A DNA stretch of 64,000 bases from assembly GCF_902459775.1 (NCBI RefSeq), contig NZ_CABPSQ010000003.1, forward strand, positions 186,001 through 250,000, in the 5' to 3' direction. The notes under the pieces were generated by a model. That model was not told the DNA's origin. It did no database searches and saw nothing but the letters and a program-made list of their open reading frames with translations. Of the stretch, positions 40,696 through 49,123 are shown one piece after another. The stretch is from Pandoraea captiosa (GTDB taxonomy: Bacteria > Pseudomonadota > Gammaproteobacteria > Burkholderiales > Burkholderiaceae). The translations under genes were made by a program, and so were the position numbers. Position 1 is the stretch's first letter. Each line of letters starts with the position of its first letter.

Positions 40696-40797
40696 TCGCG
40701 GTATCGCGAAACGTCGAACTCACAGGACTCACATGTATCGCAGTTGATGTCCGGGCAGCCCGGCTGCCCGACGTCACCGGGTACGACGTGATGCCAG

Positions 40798-40821
40798 AAA
40801 AGGAGGCTTCGGCCTCCTTTT
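40798..40821 (+). terminator. Rho-independent terminator after rne
   Basis: AAAAGGAGGC (40798-40807) and GCCTCCTTTT (40812-40821) form a perfect 10-bp stem with a TTCG tetraloop, followed by CCATTTTC. It ends rne. Confidence 0.9.
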
Positions 40822-40951
40822 CCATTTTCTGCTTTCTGCCGAATGGCCCTGCCCCACCCATGGGCTCTGGGGCAACTTCGCGCCTTACAACCCCGCGTTG
40901 TCCCGACTTGTGTCCGCCCGGCGCTGCCCGTATCGTTGGCCTGAGTAAAGA

Positions 40952-41030
40952 TTTGACGGTTTGACGGTTTGACGGTTTGACGGTTTGACGGTTTGACGGT
41001 TTGACGGTTTGACGGTTTGACGGTTTGACG
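40952..41030. repeat. Octamer array: TTTGACGG, 9.9 tandem copies
   Basis: The unit TTTGACGG is repeated without a single mismatch over 79 bases, about 110 bases before the moaA start. Such perfection suggests active slippage, so copy number should vary between strains. Confidence 0.97.
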
Positions 41031-41142
41031 TCTCACCGCGAATACCTCGGTACCGATATCCGATGCCTGAATGGCCCGCGTCGGCGGCATTCAGGTCAAT
41101 TCGTTAGAATGGAGACGCAAGCTAAGGCCCCACCGCCCCACC

Positions 41143-42270
41143 ATGACTGAAACGATCATCCGACTCACCGATTTGCGTAGCGACGCGCGATATGCGACGC
41201 ATGCCCCGCAGATTCCCGCACAAGTGCGCGCAGCGACCGGTCATCTCGAAGATGCGCTGGCGCGGCCCTTGCACGACCTGCGGATTTCGGTGACTGATCG
41301 TTGCAACTTCCGCTGCGTCTATTGCATGCCGAAGGACGTCTTCGACAAGGACTACGCCTTCCTGCCGCAATCCTCCTTGCTGTCTTTCGAAGAAATCGAG
41401 CGCACCGCACGCCTGTTCGTCGAACATGGTGTGGAGAAGCTGCGCCTGACGGGCGGTGAGCCTTTGCTGCGCAAGCACATCGAACGTTTGATCGAGATGC
41501 TGGCGCGACTGCGTACGCCATCCGGCAAGCCGATCGACATCACGCTGACGACAAACGGTTCGCTTTTGGCACGCCGGGCGCAATCGCTCAAGGATGCGGG
41601 CCTGACCCGCGTCACGGTCAGCCTCGATAGCCTCGACGACACGATTTTCCGGCGGATGAACGACGTCGACTTCCCTGTCGAGAAAGTGCTCGAGGGGATC
41701 GCCGAAGCCCAGCATGTCGGCCTGGGCCCGGTCAAAGTCAACATGGTCGTCAAACGCGGCACGAACGACACCGATATCGTGCCGATGGCACGGCATTTTC
41801 ATGGCAGCGGTGTCGTTTTGCGCTTCATCGAATATATGGACGTCGGCACGTCGAACGGCTGGCGCATGGATGAAGTGCTGCCTTCAGCCGATGTCATCGC
41901 CCGCATCAACGACGCCCTGCCTGTGGAGCCGCTGGAGCCCAACTACCCGGGCGAGACTGCGCAGCGCTGGCGGTATCGTGACGGTGGCGGTGAAGTCGGT
42001 GTCATTTCATCTGTCACCCGCGCTTTTTGCGGCACTTGTTCCCGTGCCCGATTGTCTACGGAAGGCAAGTTGTACCTGTGCCTTTTCGCGAGTTCGGGAC
42101 ACGACTTGCGCACGCTGCTGCGTAACGGCGCGAGCGACGCGCAGATTTCGACCGTCATCGGCGACATCTGGCACGGACGCACCGACCGGTACTCGGCTTT
42201 GCGTACGGCGGCCACGGGCCTGCCGGAAAACGCGCCACCGAAAGTGGAGATGTCCTACATCGGCGGATGA
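41143..42270 (+). CDS. moaA: GTP 3',8-cyclase (molybdopterin step 1)
   Basis: A 375-residue radical SAM enzyme that rearranges GTP to 3',8-cyclo-dihydro-GTP for molybdopterin. The N-terminal cluster is Cys54, Cys58 and Cys61 ([12 protein letters not shown]). The C-terminal second cluster is [11 protein letters not shown], followed by a Cys 13 residues on. The protein ends in Gly-Gly, essential in the MoaA family. About 40 residues precede the usual N-terminus. MTETIIRL at 41143 is the likely start; an ATG at 41071 is also in frame. Confidence 0.96.
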   Translation: MTETIIRLTDLRSDARYATHAPQIPAQVRAATGHLEDALARPLHDLRISVTDRCNFRCVYCMPKDVFDKDYAFLPQSSLLSFEEIERTARLFVEHGVEKLRLTGGEPLLRKHIERLIEMLARLRTPSGKPIDITLTTNGSLLARRAQSLKDAGLTRVTVSLDSLDDTIFRRMNDVDFPVEKVLEGIAEAQHVGLGPVKVNMVVKRGTNDTDIVPMARHFHGSGVVLRFIEYMDVGTSNGWRMDEVLPSADVIARINDALPVEPLEPNYPGETAQRWRYRDGGGEVGVISSVTRAFCGTCSRARLSTEGKLYLCLFASSGHDLRTLLRNGASDAQISTVIGDIWHGRTDRYSALRTAATGLPENAPPKVEMSYIGG

Positions 42271-42358
42271 ACGTTCCAGGCATGGTCTGCCACTTTGTCA
42301 CCGTGCCCTCCCGCCGCCATCCGCGCCGCTTTCGCTTTATCGAATTCCTTCTCGCCAC

Positions 42359-43267
42359 ATGATTTTTGATGCCCCGGACGCTAGTCGCGTTCGAGACTCC
42401 CTTGCTGCCCGCGTTGCAACGTCTCGCGCAGCGTCTTTCACCGCCACTTCATGCGCCACCACGCGACGTGTCCGTCAACGTATCGCGACCGGCCTGAGTC
42501 GCCTGGCATTGCTGTTCACGATCGTCGTGCCAACGATGGCGCACGCGGACTGCGATCCGTCGGACCGCAACATCGCGAACCACGTCATGACCTATAGCGG
42601 TCAGCTCGGCGAGCGCAATCCGTTGCGGCTGGTGTTGCGCACGACCTCCGGCGGTAAGCTCGAAGGGCGTTACGCCAATGCGTCGTCACAGAGCGACACG
42701 CAGCTCACCGGCAAGCTCGAAAGCAAGTCGCATCTGCATCTGACCGAATTCGATGCCGGTGGCATGCCACGCGCGACCTTCGAAGGCGAGTTCACCTCGG
42801 CGGACGACGTCAATCGTCACCAAGGTGCGTCGTCCTCATGTGAAGTGATTTCCGGCCAGTGGAAAGATCTGCGCACCGGCCGCTCGGTCCCGTTCGAGCT
42901 GGCGCTGACCAGCATTCAAACGGGCAAGATCGACCATCTGTACGGCGTTGCCGGTGTGAACGACGATGAAACCGTCAACCGTGCGGCCACGCAGTTCCGA
43001 AAAGGCGTGCTCGACGATCGGCGCGATGTCGTCGCACAATCGATCCGGTATCCGCTGCACGTATCGCTGCGGGGCAAGACGATCGTTCTTCGGAACCCGA
43101 AGTCGTTGCTTGCGCGCTATAACGAGATCTTTACCGATGGCTTCGTTCGCACGATCGGTGCCGCCGTACCCCGCCTGATGTTCGCGCGCGATCAGGGCGT
43201 GATGCTTGGCGACGGCGCCGTTTGGTTCGATGCCGCAGGTCGGGTTATCGCGCTCAATCGCTCGTAG
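42359..43267 (+). CDS. Exported protein of unknown function
   Basis: A 302-residue protein I do not recognise. After a Thr/Arg-rich N-region, a hydrophobic stretch LALLFTIVVPTMAHA (about residues 49-63) is a likely signal peptide with cleavage before DCDPSD, which suggests the true start may lie later than 42359. The mature part has mixed beta-type sequence (LVLRTTSGGKLEGRYANAS) and a later VWFDAAGRVIALN end. Two Cys (DCDPSD and SCEVIS) could form a disulfide. It lies between moaA and mobA in the same direction, 88 and 49 bases away. A direct role in molybdenum metabolism is not supported by motifs. Confidence 0.75.
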   Translation: MIFDAPDASRVRDSLAARVATSRAASFTATSCATTRRVRQRIATGLSRLALLFTIVVPTMAHADCDPSDRNIANHVMTYSGQLGERNPLRLVLRTTSGGKLEGRYANASSQSDTQLTGKLESKSHLHLTEFDAGGMPRATFEGEFTSADDVNRHQGASSSCEVISGQWKDLRTGRSVPFELALTSIQTGKIDHLYGVAGVNDDETVNRAATQFRKGVLDDRRDVVAQSIRYPLHVSLRGKTIVLRNPKSLLARYNEIFTDGFVRTIGAAVPRLMFARDQGVMLGDGAVWFDAAGRVIALNRS

Positions 43268-43316
43268 CCATGCCAGCAAACGCAACGGTGATTTCAAAAC
43301 CAGGAGTTCAACGCCC

Positions 43317-43958
43317 ATGACGAGCGCAGCGCCCCCGGACCTCCTGACGATTCACCGTGGCGACATGACCGGCCTGATTCTCGCAGGCGGACGCGCTCAA
43401 CGCATGGGCGGGCGAGACAAGGGGCTTCAGCCGTTTGCCGGACGCGCGCTGGCGGCACACGCCGTCGAACGCCTGCGCCCGCAGGTCGGCGCGTTGCTCA
43501 TCAGCGCCAATCGGAATCTCGACGCCTATGCCGCGCTCGGCGCCCACGTCGTGAGCGATGAGACGCAGGACTTTGCGGGCCCGCTCGCCGGAATGCTCGC
43601 AGGCTTACGCGCGGCATGTACGGCGTATGTCCTCACGGTGCCCTGCGATTCCCCCTATTTCCCGACTGACCTTGGCGAGCGTCTTGGCGCGGCACTGAGC
43701 GCCACTCCCGCGGACCCCGCTGCCGGGCGCCCGCTGGCGGCCTATGCCGCGACGGCACAAGGCCCGCACCCGGTCTTCGCCCTGCTCCACCGCTCGCTGG
43801 CCGACGATCTCGCCGCGACGTTGTCGGCAGGTGAGCACCGCGTGCGAGCGTGGTTGTCACGCCACAAGGCCGTACAAGTTAACTTCGGTGACGAGCGTCC
43901 GTTTTACAATATCAACACGCTGGACGACCTCCATACCGATTCGCCGCACGCCCCCTGA
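43317..43958 (+). CDS. mobA: Molybdenum cofactor guanylyltransferase
   Basis: A 213-residue enzyme that adds GMP to Mo-molybdopterin, giving the bis-MGD precursor used by DMSO-reductase-type enzymes. The nucleotide motif is LAGGRAQRMGGRDKGLQPF (about residues 22-40), with PCDSPYFP near 110 supplying the metal Asp. AGGAG lies 11 bases upstream of the ATG at 43317; the frame is open earlier but overlaps the previous gene. moeA follows. Confidence 0.95.
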   Translation: MTSAAPPDLLTIHRGDMTGLILAGGRAQRMGGRDKGLQPFAGRALAAHAVERLRPQVGALLISANRNLDAYAALGAHVVSDETQDFAGPLAGMLAGLRAACTAYVLTVPCDSPYFPTDLGERLGAALSATPADPAAGRPLAAYAATAQGPHPVFALLHRSLADDLAATLSAGEHRVRAWLSRHKAVQVNFGDERPFYNINTLDDLHTDSPHAP

Positions 43959-44090
43959 AACGCCGGGCATCGACGCGGCCCGATCCGTCGTCGCCGCTTT
44001 AATTGGGATAGATGCGGGATAGATGCTGGATTCATGCGGAATTCATGCGAGATCCGTACCGCATACGTGCCGGATGACGACGCCACACCG

Positions 44091-45374
44091 ATGACAACAC
44101 TAAACGAAGCCCTGGCCGGCTTGCCGGACTACGACCCCGACCATATGACGGTCGAGGCGGCACGCGCCGTCATCTCGCGTACCGCCAGTCCGGTGTCCGC
44201 GATCGAACAAGTTGCCGTGCGCAGCGCACTGGGTCGCGTGCTCGGCCGCGATGTCATTTCCCCGTTGGACGTTCCCGCCTTCGACAATGCGGCGATGGAT
44301 GGCTACGCATTCGCCGGCAGCGCGCTAAGCGCCGGTGGCCAGGTGCGTCTGCGTGTCGCAGGTCGCTCGTTCGCCGGCCACCCGTTCGACGGCGTGGCCG
44401 CTGCCGGAGAGTGCGTACGCATCATGACAGGCGCGCTGCTGCCCGCCGGTTGCGACACGGTCATTCCGCAAGAACACGTGCAGCGCGAAAGCGATGCCGA
44501 CATCGTCACGTTCGACGCGAGCGCGGTGACCCCGGGCCGGCATGTCCGCCATGTCGGCGAAGACCTTGCTGCCGGTCATGCGGCGTTGCATGCTGGCAAG
44601 CGGCTTCGGCCGGCCGCGCTGGGTTTGCTGGCCTCGCTCGGCATCGCCGAAGTGCCCGTGCGCCGACGCATCCGGGTTGCCTTCTTCTCGACCGGCGACG
44701 AACTTCGTTCGGTGGGTGAGCCGCTCGCGCCGGGCAATCTGTACGACAGCAACCGCTACACGCTCTTCGGCATGCTGCAGCGCCTGGGCGTCGAAGTGCT
44801 GGATCTGGGCGTAGTACGCGATGACCCGCAGGCCATTGAAGACACCTTGCGTACGGCTTGCCGCGAGGCCGATGCCGTGATTACTTCCGGGGGAGTGTCG
44901 GTCGGCGAAGCCGATTTCACGCGCGAGATGATGACCCGACTGGGCAACGTCGCGTTCTGGAAAATGGCCATGCGCCCCGGCCGCCCGTTCGCCTTCGGTG
45001 AGCTGGAAAGCGAAGGCAAGCGCGCCTTGCTCTTTGGCCTGCCGGGCAACCCGGCCGCCGTGATGGCATCGTTCTACCATCTGGTGCGCGACGGTCTGTT
45101 CGTGCTGATGGGCGCCGAGCCGCAGGTCACACCGAGCTTGCCCGTGCCGACGACGACGGCCATTGCCAAACGCCCCGGGCGTACCGAATTCCTTCGCGGG
45201 ATTCTCGCCGCCGATGCCCACGGTCGCTGGCAGGTCACCGTCGCCGACGCGCAGAGTGCCGGGATTCTGCGCACGATGAGCGAGGCCAATTGCTTTGTGA
45301 CGCTGGGCACCAAACGCGGTGACGTCGCTGCGGGCGAGTTGGTCGACGTCATTGCATTCGACGGGCTGGTCTGA
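44091..45374 (+). CDS. moeA: Molybdopterin molybdenumtransferase
   Basis: A 427-residue enzyme that inserts molybdate into adenylylated molybdopterin. Family blocks are DNAAMDGYAF (near residue 65), the TGDEL turn (STGDELRSVGEPL near 202), DSNRYTL and the GGVSVGEADF loop (near 267). It starts MTTLNEALAG at 44091; an ATG at 44034 would add 19 residues made of a repetitive patch. It completes the moaA-mobA-moeA set. Confidence 0.96.
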   Translation: MTTLNEALAGLPDYDPDHMTVEAARAVISRTASPVSAIEQVAVRSALGRVLGRDVISPLDVPAFDNAAMDGYAFAGSALSAGGQVRLRVAGRSFAGHPFDGVAAAGECVRIMTGALLPAGCDTVIPQEHVQRESDADIVTFDASAVTPGRHVRHVGEDLAAGHAALHAGKRLRPAALGLLASLGIAEVPVRRRIRVAFFSTGDELRSVGEPLAPGNLYDSNRYTLFGMLQRLGVEVLDLGVVRDDPQAIEDTLRTACREADAVITSGGVSVGEADFTREMMTRLGNVAFWKMAMRPGRPFAFGELESEGKRALLFGLPGNPAAVMASFYHLVRDGLFVLMGAEPQVTPSLPVPTTTAIAKRPGRTEFLRGILAADAHGRWQVTVADAQSAGILRTMSEANCFVTLGTKRGDVAAGELVDVIAFDGLV

Positions 45375-45508
45375 TCACTCACCGCACGAGCGCCTTGGCC
45401 GGAACGTCACCGCGCACTTACCCAAAAAGCGAAGCAACGAATCAGCAAAAAACGCCGGCGTCGGCGCTTCGACGACGCTGGCACCACACAAACTGAAAGC
45501 ACACGGCA

Positions 45509-45793
45509 ATGACAACAAAAAAACAGATCACGTACATCAGTCCCGGCCAAACGGCCAAAGCGCTGGTGCTGGTCTACCTCACCTTCAGCATTCCGCTGGT
45601 TTTGCTGGCCTTCCTGGCAGCGTTCATTCGCTACGGCGAACTGCCGGGGCTGGCGATCATCTCCGCACTGGTGCTCAACGCCATTGTGGGTTTTGTGCTC
45701 CTCTGGATCGCCTGCCATCTGTATAACTGGGTGGCGGTCAGATTCGGCGGTATCGAAATCGCCCTGAGCGACGCACCGGAAGAAGAGTACTAA
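45509..45793 (+). CDS. Small membrane protein, unknown function
   Basis: A 94-residue protein with two membrane segments (about residues 19-42 and 48-71) and a short acidic C-terminus (DAPEEEY). The N-terminus is polar and Lys-rich. I do not recognise a family with confidence; the shape recalls small two-helix conserved membrane proteins such as DUF3566. It lies alone between moeA and a GNAT gene, with its ATG 134 bases after moeA. Confidence 0.75.
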   Translation: MTTKKQITYISPGQTAKALVLVYLTFSIPLVLLAFLAAFIRYGELPGLAIISALVLNAIVGFVLLWIACHLYNWVAVRFGGIEIALSDAPEEEY

Positions 45794-45886
45794 CAGGCAT
45801 CCCGTTCCCCCTCGCACTGGCGGCGACTGACGGCGGGGCATTCCCGTCGAAGTGCCGCTTTTTCTTTTTTTGGAGACCCTTCCCCC

Positions 45887-46375
45887 ATGTCCCTGATCCT
45901 GCGCGCTGCCACCGCCGAAGACGTCGGCGCCATCCACGGCCTGATGCGAGAACTGGCCGTCTTCGAAAAGCTGCTGGACATTTTCGAGGCCACGCCCGAG
46001 AGCGTGCACGAAGCCTTGTTCGGGGACCACCCGGCGGCCGAATGTTTGATGGCGGTATGGGAAGGCAAGCCGGTGGGCTATGCGCTGTACTTCCACAACT
46101 TCTCGACCTTCCTCGGTCGGCGTGGTCTGTATCTGGAAGATGTCTACGTGCAACCGACCATGCGCGGACGTGGCGTGGGGCAGAAACTGCTTCGCCAGCT
46201 CGCGCGCATCGCCATCGAACGCAACTGCGGACGCTTCGAGTGGACGGTGCTCGACTGGAACCAGCCGGCCATCGACTTCTACGCGTCGCAGGGCGCAACG
46301 GTGTTGCCCGACTGGCGCGTCGTGCGCATGACGGGCGACGCGCTTACGCGATTCGCCAACGCTGAGGGCGCTTGA
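45887..46375 (+). CDS. GNAT-family N-acetyltransferase
   Basis: A 162-residue acetyltransferase. The acetyl-CoA site is the Arg/Gln-x-x-Gly-x-Gly/Ala loop RGRGVGQKLLRQLARIA (about residues 90-106), preceded by the strand LYLEDVYVQP. The sequence is like the group near spermidine/diamine acetyltransferases (EDVYV, EWTVLDWNQPAIDFY), but the substrate is unknown. GGAG lies 10 bases before the ATG. Confidence 0.9.
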   Translation: MSLILRAATAEDVGAIHGLMRELAVFEKLLDIFEATPESVHEALFGDHPAAECLMAVWEGKPVGYALYFHNFSTFLGRRGLYLEDVYVQPTMRGRGVGQKLLRQLARIAIERNCGRFEWTVLDWNQPAIDFYASQGATVLPDWRVVRMTGDALTRFANAEGA

Positions 46376-46380
46376 GCGTG

Positions 46381-46503
46381 CTCAAACGTCCTCAAACGTC
46401 CTTATCCTTAGGCTGATTCAAGCAGCATCAAGCGACGCTAAACGGCTTTAAGCGGCTGTAGGCGGCTTTAGGCGGCTTTAGGCGGCTGTAGGCGGCTTTA
46501 AGC
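46381..46503. repeat. Degenerate 10-bp tandem repeat, running into rmuC 3' end
   Basis: Two copies of CTCAAACGTC (46381-46400) are followed by about eight imperfect decamers of the type GGCTTTA/AGC (46419-46503), for example GGCGGCTTTA and GGCGGCTGTA. The array overlaps the last codons of rmuC (stop at 46498). Confidence 0.85.
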
Positions 46504-47961
46504 GTCCTCGTCGCCGTCCAGCTCCACGCCGAGCAGTTCGACGGCCTGCTCGCCGGGCAACGCCTCCACCGCCTTGAGCTGACGCGCCATCGCGCGCGTG
46601 CGCACTTCGGCCTTGTCGATCGATCGCGTCACCGTCTCCAGTTGCGACTTCGTCTTGGCGAGTACGTCGCCGAACTTGGTGAACTCAGTCTTGACGGCGC
46701 CAAGCACCTGCCAGACTTCGCTGGACCGACGCTCAATTGCCAGCGTACGGAAGCCCATCTGGAGACTGTTGAGCAATGCGGTGAGTGTCGTGGGTCCGGC
46801 GACGGTTACACGGTATTCGCGTTGCAGGAGATCGGAGAGACCCGGACGACGCAACACTTCGGCGTACAGACCTTCGGTCGGCAGGAAGAGCAGCGCGAAG
46901 TCGGTGGTATGCGGCGGGGCAAGGTACTTGTCGGCAATGGTCTTCGCCTCGAGCCGGATGCGCGTCTCCAACGCCTTCGACGCCTCCTCGACCGCGACCG
47001 GATCGGCGCGCTCCTGTGCGTCGAGCAGACGTTCGTAATCTTCGCGCGGGAACTTGGCGTCGATGGGCAGCCAGACCGGCTTGTTGCTGTCGCCGTTTTG
47101 TCCCGGCAACGCAATGGCGAATTCCACGCGCTCCGTGCTGCCCGGGCGCGTGGCGACGTTCTTCGCGAACTGCTCCGGCGTGAGCAACTGCTCGAGCAAC
47201 GCCTGCAATTGCACTTCCCCCCAGATACCTCGCGTCTTCACGTTGGTCAGCACACGCTTGAGATCGCCGACACCGGCGGCCAGCGTCTGCATCTCGCCCA
47301 GACCGCGATGCACCTGCTCCAGTCGATCCGAGACCAGCTTGAAGGACTCGCCGAGACGCTGCTCGAGCGTGGCGTGCAGCTTCTCATCGACCGTACGGCG
47401 CATCTCTTCGAGCTTGGTCGCGTTATTGACTTCAATGTCCTTGAGTTTCTGTTCGAGCGTGGCGCGCACCTCCGCCAGACGACGCTCGTTGCCCTCGGCC
47501 AGTTGCGTCAGTTGTTGATGCTGCGACTCTCCGAAGCGGCGCAACGTCGACGCCTGCTCCTCACGCATTAGCTGTCCGCTTTGTACCAGACTCTGACGCA
47601 CCGCCTCGATCTGCGCGGCGTTCGACTCGGTAAGCTTGGCGAGCTGTTGCGCGAAGCCGTCGATCTGGTTGTTCTGCACGGTGGCGACACTCGTCATTTG
47701 TGCGGCGAGCGTCTGCTGGAACTGCGCCATTTGCGCGCTCTGTTCCCCGCGACCGGCACGCGCCGTCTCGGCGAACTCCTGACGCAGGCCCCGCTCGCTA
47801 CGATCCGCCGCCTGCAGCAAATCATCGCGGACATGGGCGAGCGAGTCGACGATCGAGGCGTGCAGCGATGCTTCGCCGCCGCGTTGCCACACCCTCACCG
47901 CAATCGCGATCATCACCAACAGATTCAGCGCAGCCAGCGCTACCAACACCATCTCGACCAT
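46498..47961 (-). CDS. rmuC: DNA recombination protein RmuC
   Basis: A 487-residue protein linked to limiting inverted-repeat recombination. One N-terminal membrane segment (residues 4-22) leads to a long coiled coil (about 30-215). The PD-(D/E)XK nuclease-like core follows, with GIWGEVQLQALLEQLL (near 245) and WLPIDAKFPREDYERL (near 303). The C-terminus is acidic. The tandem repeat at 46419-46503 touches its last codons. Confidence 0.95.
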   Translation of the reverse strand: MVEMVLVALAALNLLVMIAIAVRVWQRGGEASLHASIVDSLAHVRDDLLQAADRSERGLRQEFAETARAGRGEQSAQMAQFQQTLAAQMTSVATVQNNQIDGFAQQLAKLTESNAAQIEAVRQSLVQSGQLMREEQASTLRRFGESQHQQLTQLAEGNERRLAEVRATLEQKLKDIEVNNATKLEEMRRTVDEKLHATLEQRLGESFKLVSDRLEQVHRGLGEMQTLAAGVGDLKRVLTNVKTRGIWGEVQLQALLEQLLTPEQFAKNVATRPGSTERVEFAIALPGQNGDSNKPVWLPIDAKFPREDYERLLDAQERADPVAVEEASKALETRIRLEAKTIADKYLAPPHTTDFALLFLPTEGLYAEVLRRPGLSDLLQREYRVTVAGPTTLTALLNSLQMGFRTLAIERRSSEVWQVLGAVKTEFTKFGDVLAKTKSQLETVTRSIDKAEVRTRAMARQLKAVEALPGEQAVELLGVELDGDEDA

Positions 47962-47970
47962 CGCGTTACA

Positions 47971-48010
47971 ACTCCCGTTGACTCACGTTGAGTCCCGTTG
48001 ACTCACGTTC
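47971..48010. repeat. 20-bp direct repeat, two copies
   Basis: The unit beginning ACTCCCGTTGACTCACGTT is repeated with two mismatches between rmuC and the dehydrogenase gene. CGTTGACTCACG is also seen inside each unit as shorter repeats. Confidence 0.75.
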
Positions 48011-48092
48011 TACTCACGCTTCATCCTGCCGATCTTGCAACAAACCGGACCCGAATGCCGCTCACTGTCAGCGACCCTTCGGGCCGAAAAAT

Positions 48093-49082
48093 TCAGGCGC
48101 GACGTGCCGCCGGATTGAGCAAACACGGCGGCTTGCCCGCTGCCGCACCGAAGCCCAGTGCCGCGATGAGATTGTCGGCCGCGAGACTCGCCATGCCGCG
48201 GCGGGTGGCCGCCGATGCACTCGCGATATGGGGCGTGAGCACGACGTTCGGGACCTTCAACAACTCCGGGTGCACGCTCGGTTCACCTTCGAAGACGTCG
48301 AGTCCGGCCGCCGCAATCTGTCGCTTCGCGAGCGCCGCCGCCAGCGCCGCATCGTCAACGATGCCGCCTCGCGCCAGATTCACGAGCGTGGCCGTCGGCT
48401 TCATGCGCGCGAGTTCGTCAGCGCCAATCGTGTGATGTGTCGCTGCCGAGTACGGCAGCACGAGGATCACGTGATCGGCCGTGCGCAGCAACGTGTCCTT
48501 GTCGGCGTAGCTGGCTTTGCATGCGGCTTCGGTGACGGCATCCAGGCGCGAGCGATTGTGATAGATCACCCGCATGTTGAAACCGATCGCCCGACGCGCG
48601 ATCGCCTGTCCGATGCGTCCCATGCCGATGATGCCTAGCGTGCTGCCGTGCAAATCGGCGCCGAGGAACATGTCATATGCCCACTTGTCCCAGTGCCCCT
48701 CGCGCAACCAGCGCTCCGACTCCGTAATACGACGGGCGGTCGCCATCAGCAACGCCCAACCGAAATCGGCCGTGGTCTCATTGAGCACATCCGGCGTGTT
48801 CGTCGCCATGACGCCTGCCGCGGTCATCGCCTCGATATCGAAGTTGTTGTAACCCACCGCCATATTGGCCACCACACGCAGATTCGGTGCACCGGCGAGC
48901 ACCGAGGCGTCGATGCGCTCGCTCGCCGTGGTAATCGCACCGACCTTGTCGGCCAGACGAGCGCGTAATTCGTCGCGCGAAAATACCGTGTCGGCATCGT
49001 TGCGCTCGACATCGAAATACTGCGCCAGACGCTCGATCACGTCCGGGAAAATGGCTCGGGCTACCAGAATCTTCGGTTTCAC
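48093..49082 (-). CDS. 2-hydroxyacid dehydrogenase (glyoxylate/hydroxypyruvate reductase type)
   Basis: A 329-residue D-isomer-specific dehydrogenase. The NAD(P) motif is GIIGMGRIGQAIARR (about residues 153-167). The Arg-Glu-His active site is visible in LVNLARGGIVDD, DVFEGEPSVHPELL and TPHIASAS. The profile resembles GhrB (2-ketogluconate/glyoxylate reductase). The start is a GTG at 49082 (GTG AAA CCG); a longer frame overlaps the antiporter gene and lacks support. It follows the antiporter by 41 bases. Confidence 0.92.
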   Translation of the reverse strand: MKPKILVARAIFPDVIERLAQYFDVERNDADTVFSRDELRARLADKVGAITTASERIDASVLAGAPNLRVVANMAVGYNNFDIEAMTAAGVMATNTPDVLNETTADFGWALLMATARRITESERWLREGHWDKWAYDMFLGADLHGSTLGIIGMGRIGQAIARRAIGFNMRVIYHNRSRLDAVTEAACKASYADKDTLLRTADHVILVLPYSAATHHTIGADELARMKPTATLVNLARGGIVDDAALAAALAKRQIAAAGLDVFEGEPSVHPELLKVPNVVLTPHIASASAATRRGMASLAADNLIAALGFGAAAGKPPCLLNPAARRA

Positions 49083-49123
49083 CAGTTGTCTCGCAGAGAT
49101 TGGCCGCGTGGCAATGCCGCGGC

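Larger units (their letters stand above)
40696..41142. other. rne-moaA intergenic region
   Basis: About 450 bases. It holds the rne terminator (40798-40821), a further GC-rich inverted repeat near 40750-40770, and the octamer array (40952-41030). No gene is supported. The moaA promoter should be here but I see no clear boxes. Confidence 0.6.

Noticed and set aside
40952-41030. Octamer array as a CRISPR
   Set aside because: Units are 8 bases with no spacers and there are no cas genes.
41714-42358. Upstream extension of the exported protein's frame through moaA
   Set aside because: It overlaps moaA in another frame; the protein's own signal-like region starts after 42359.
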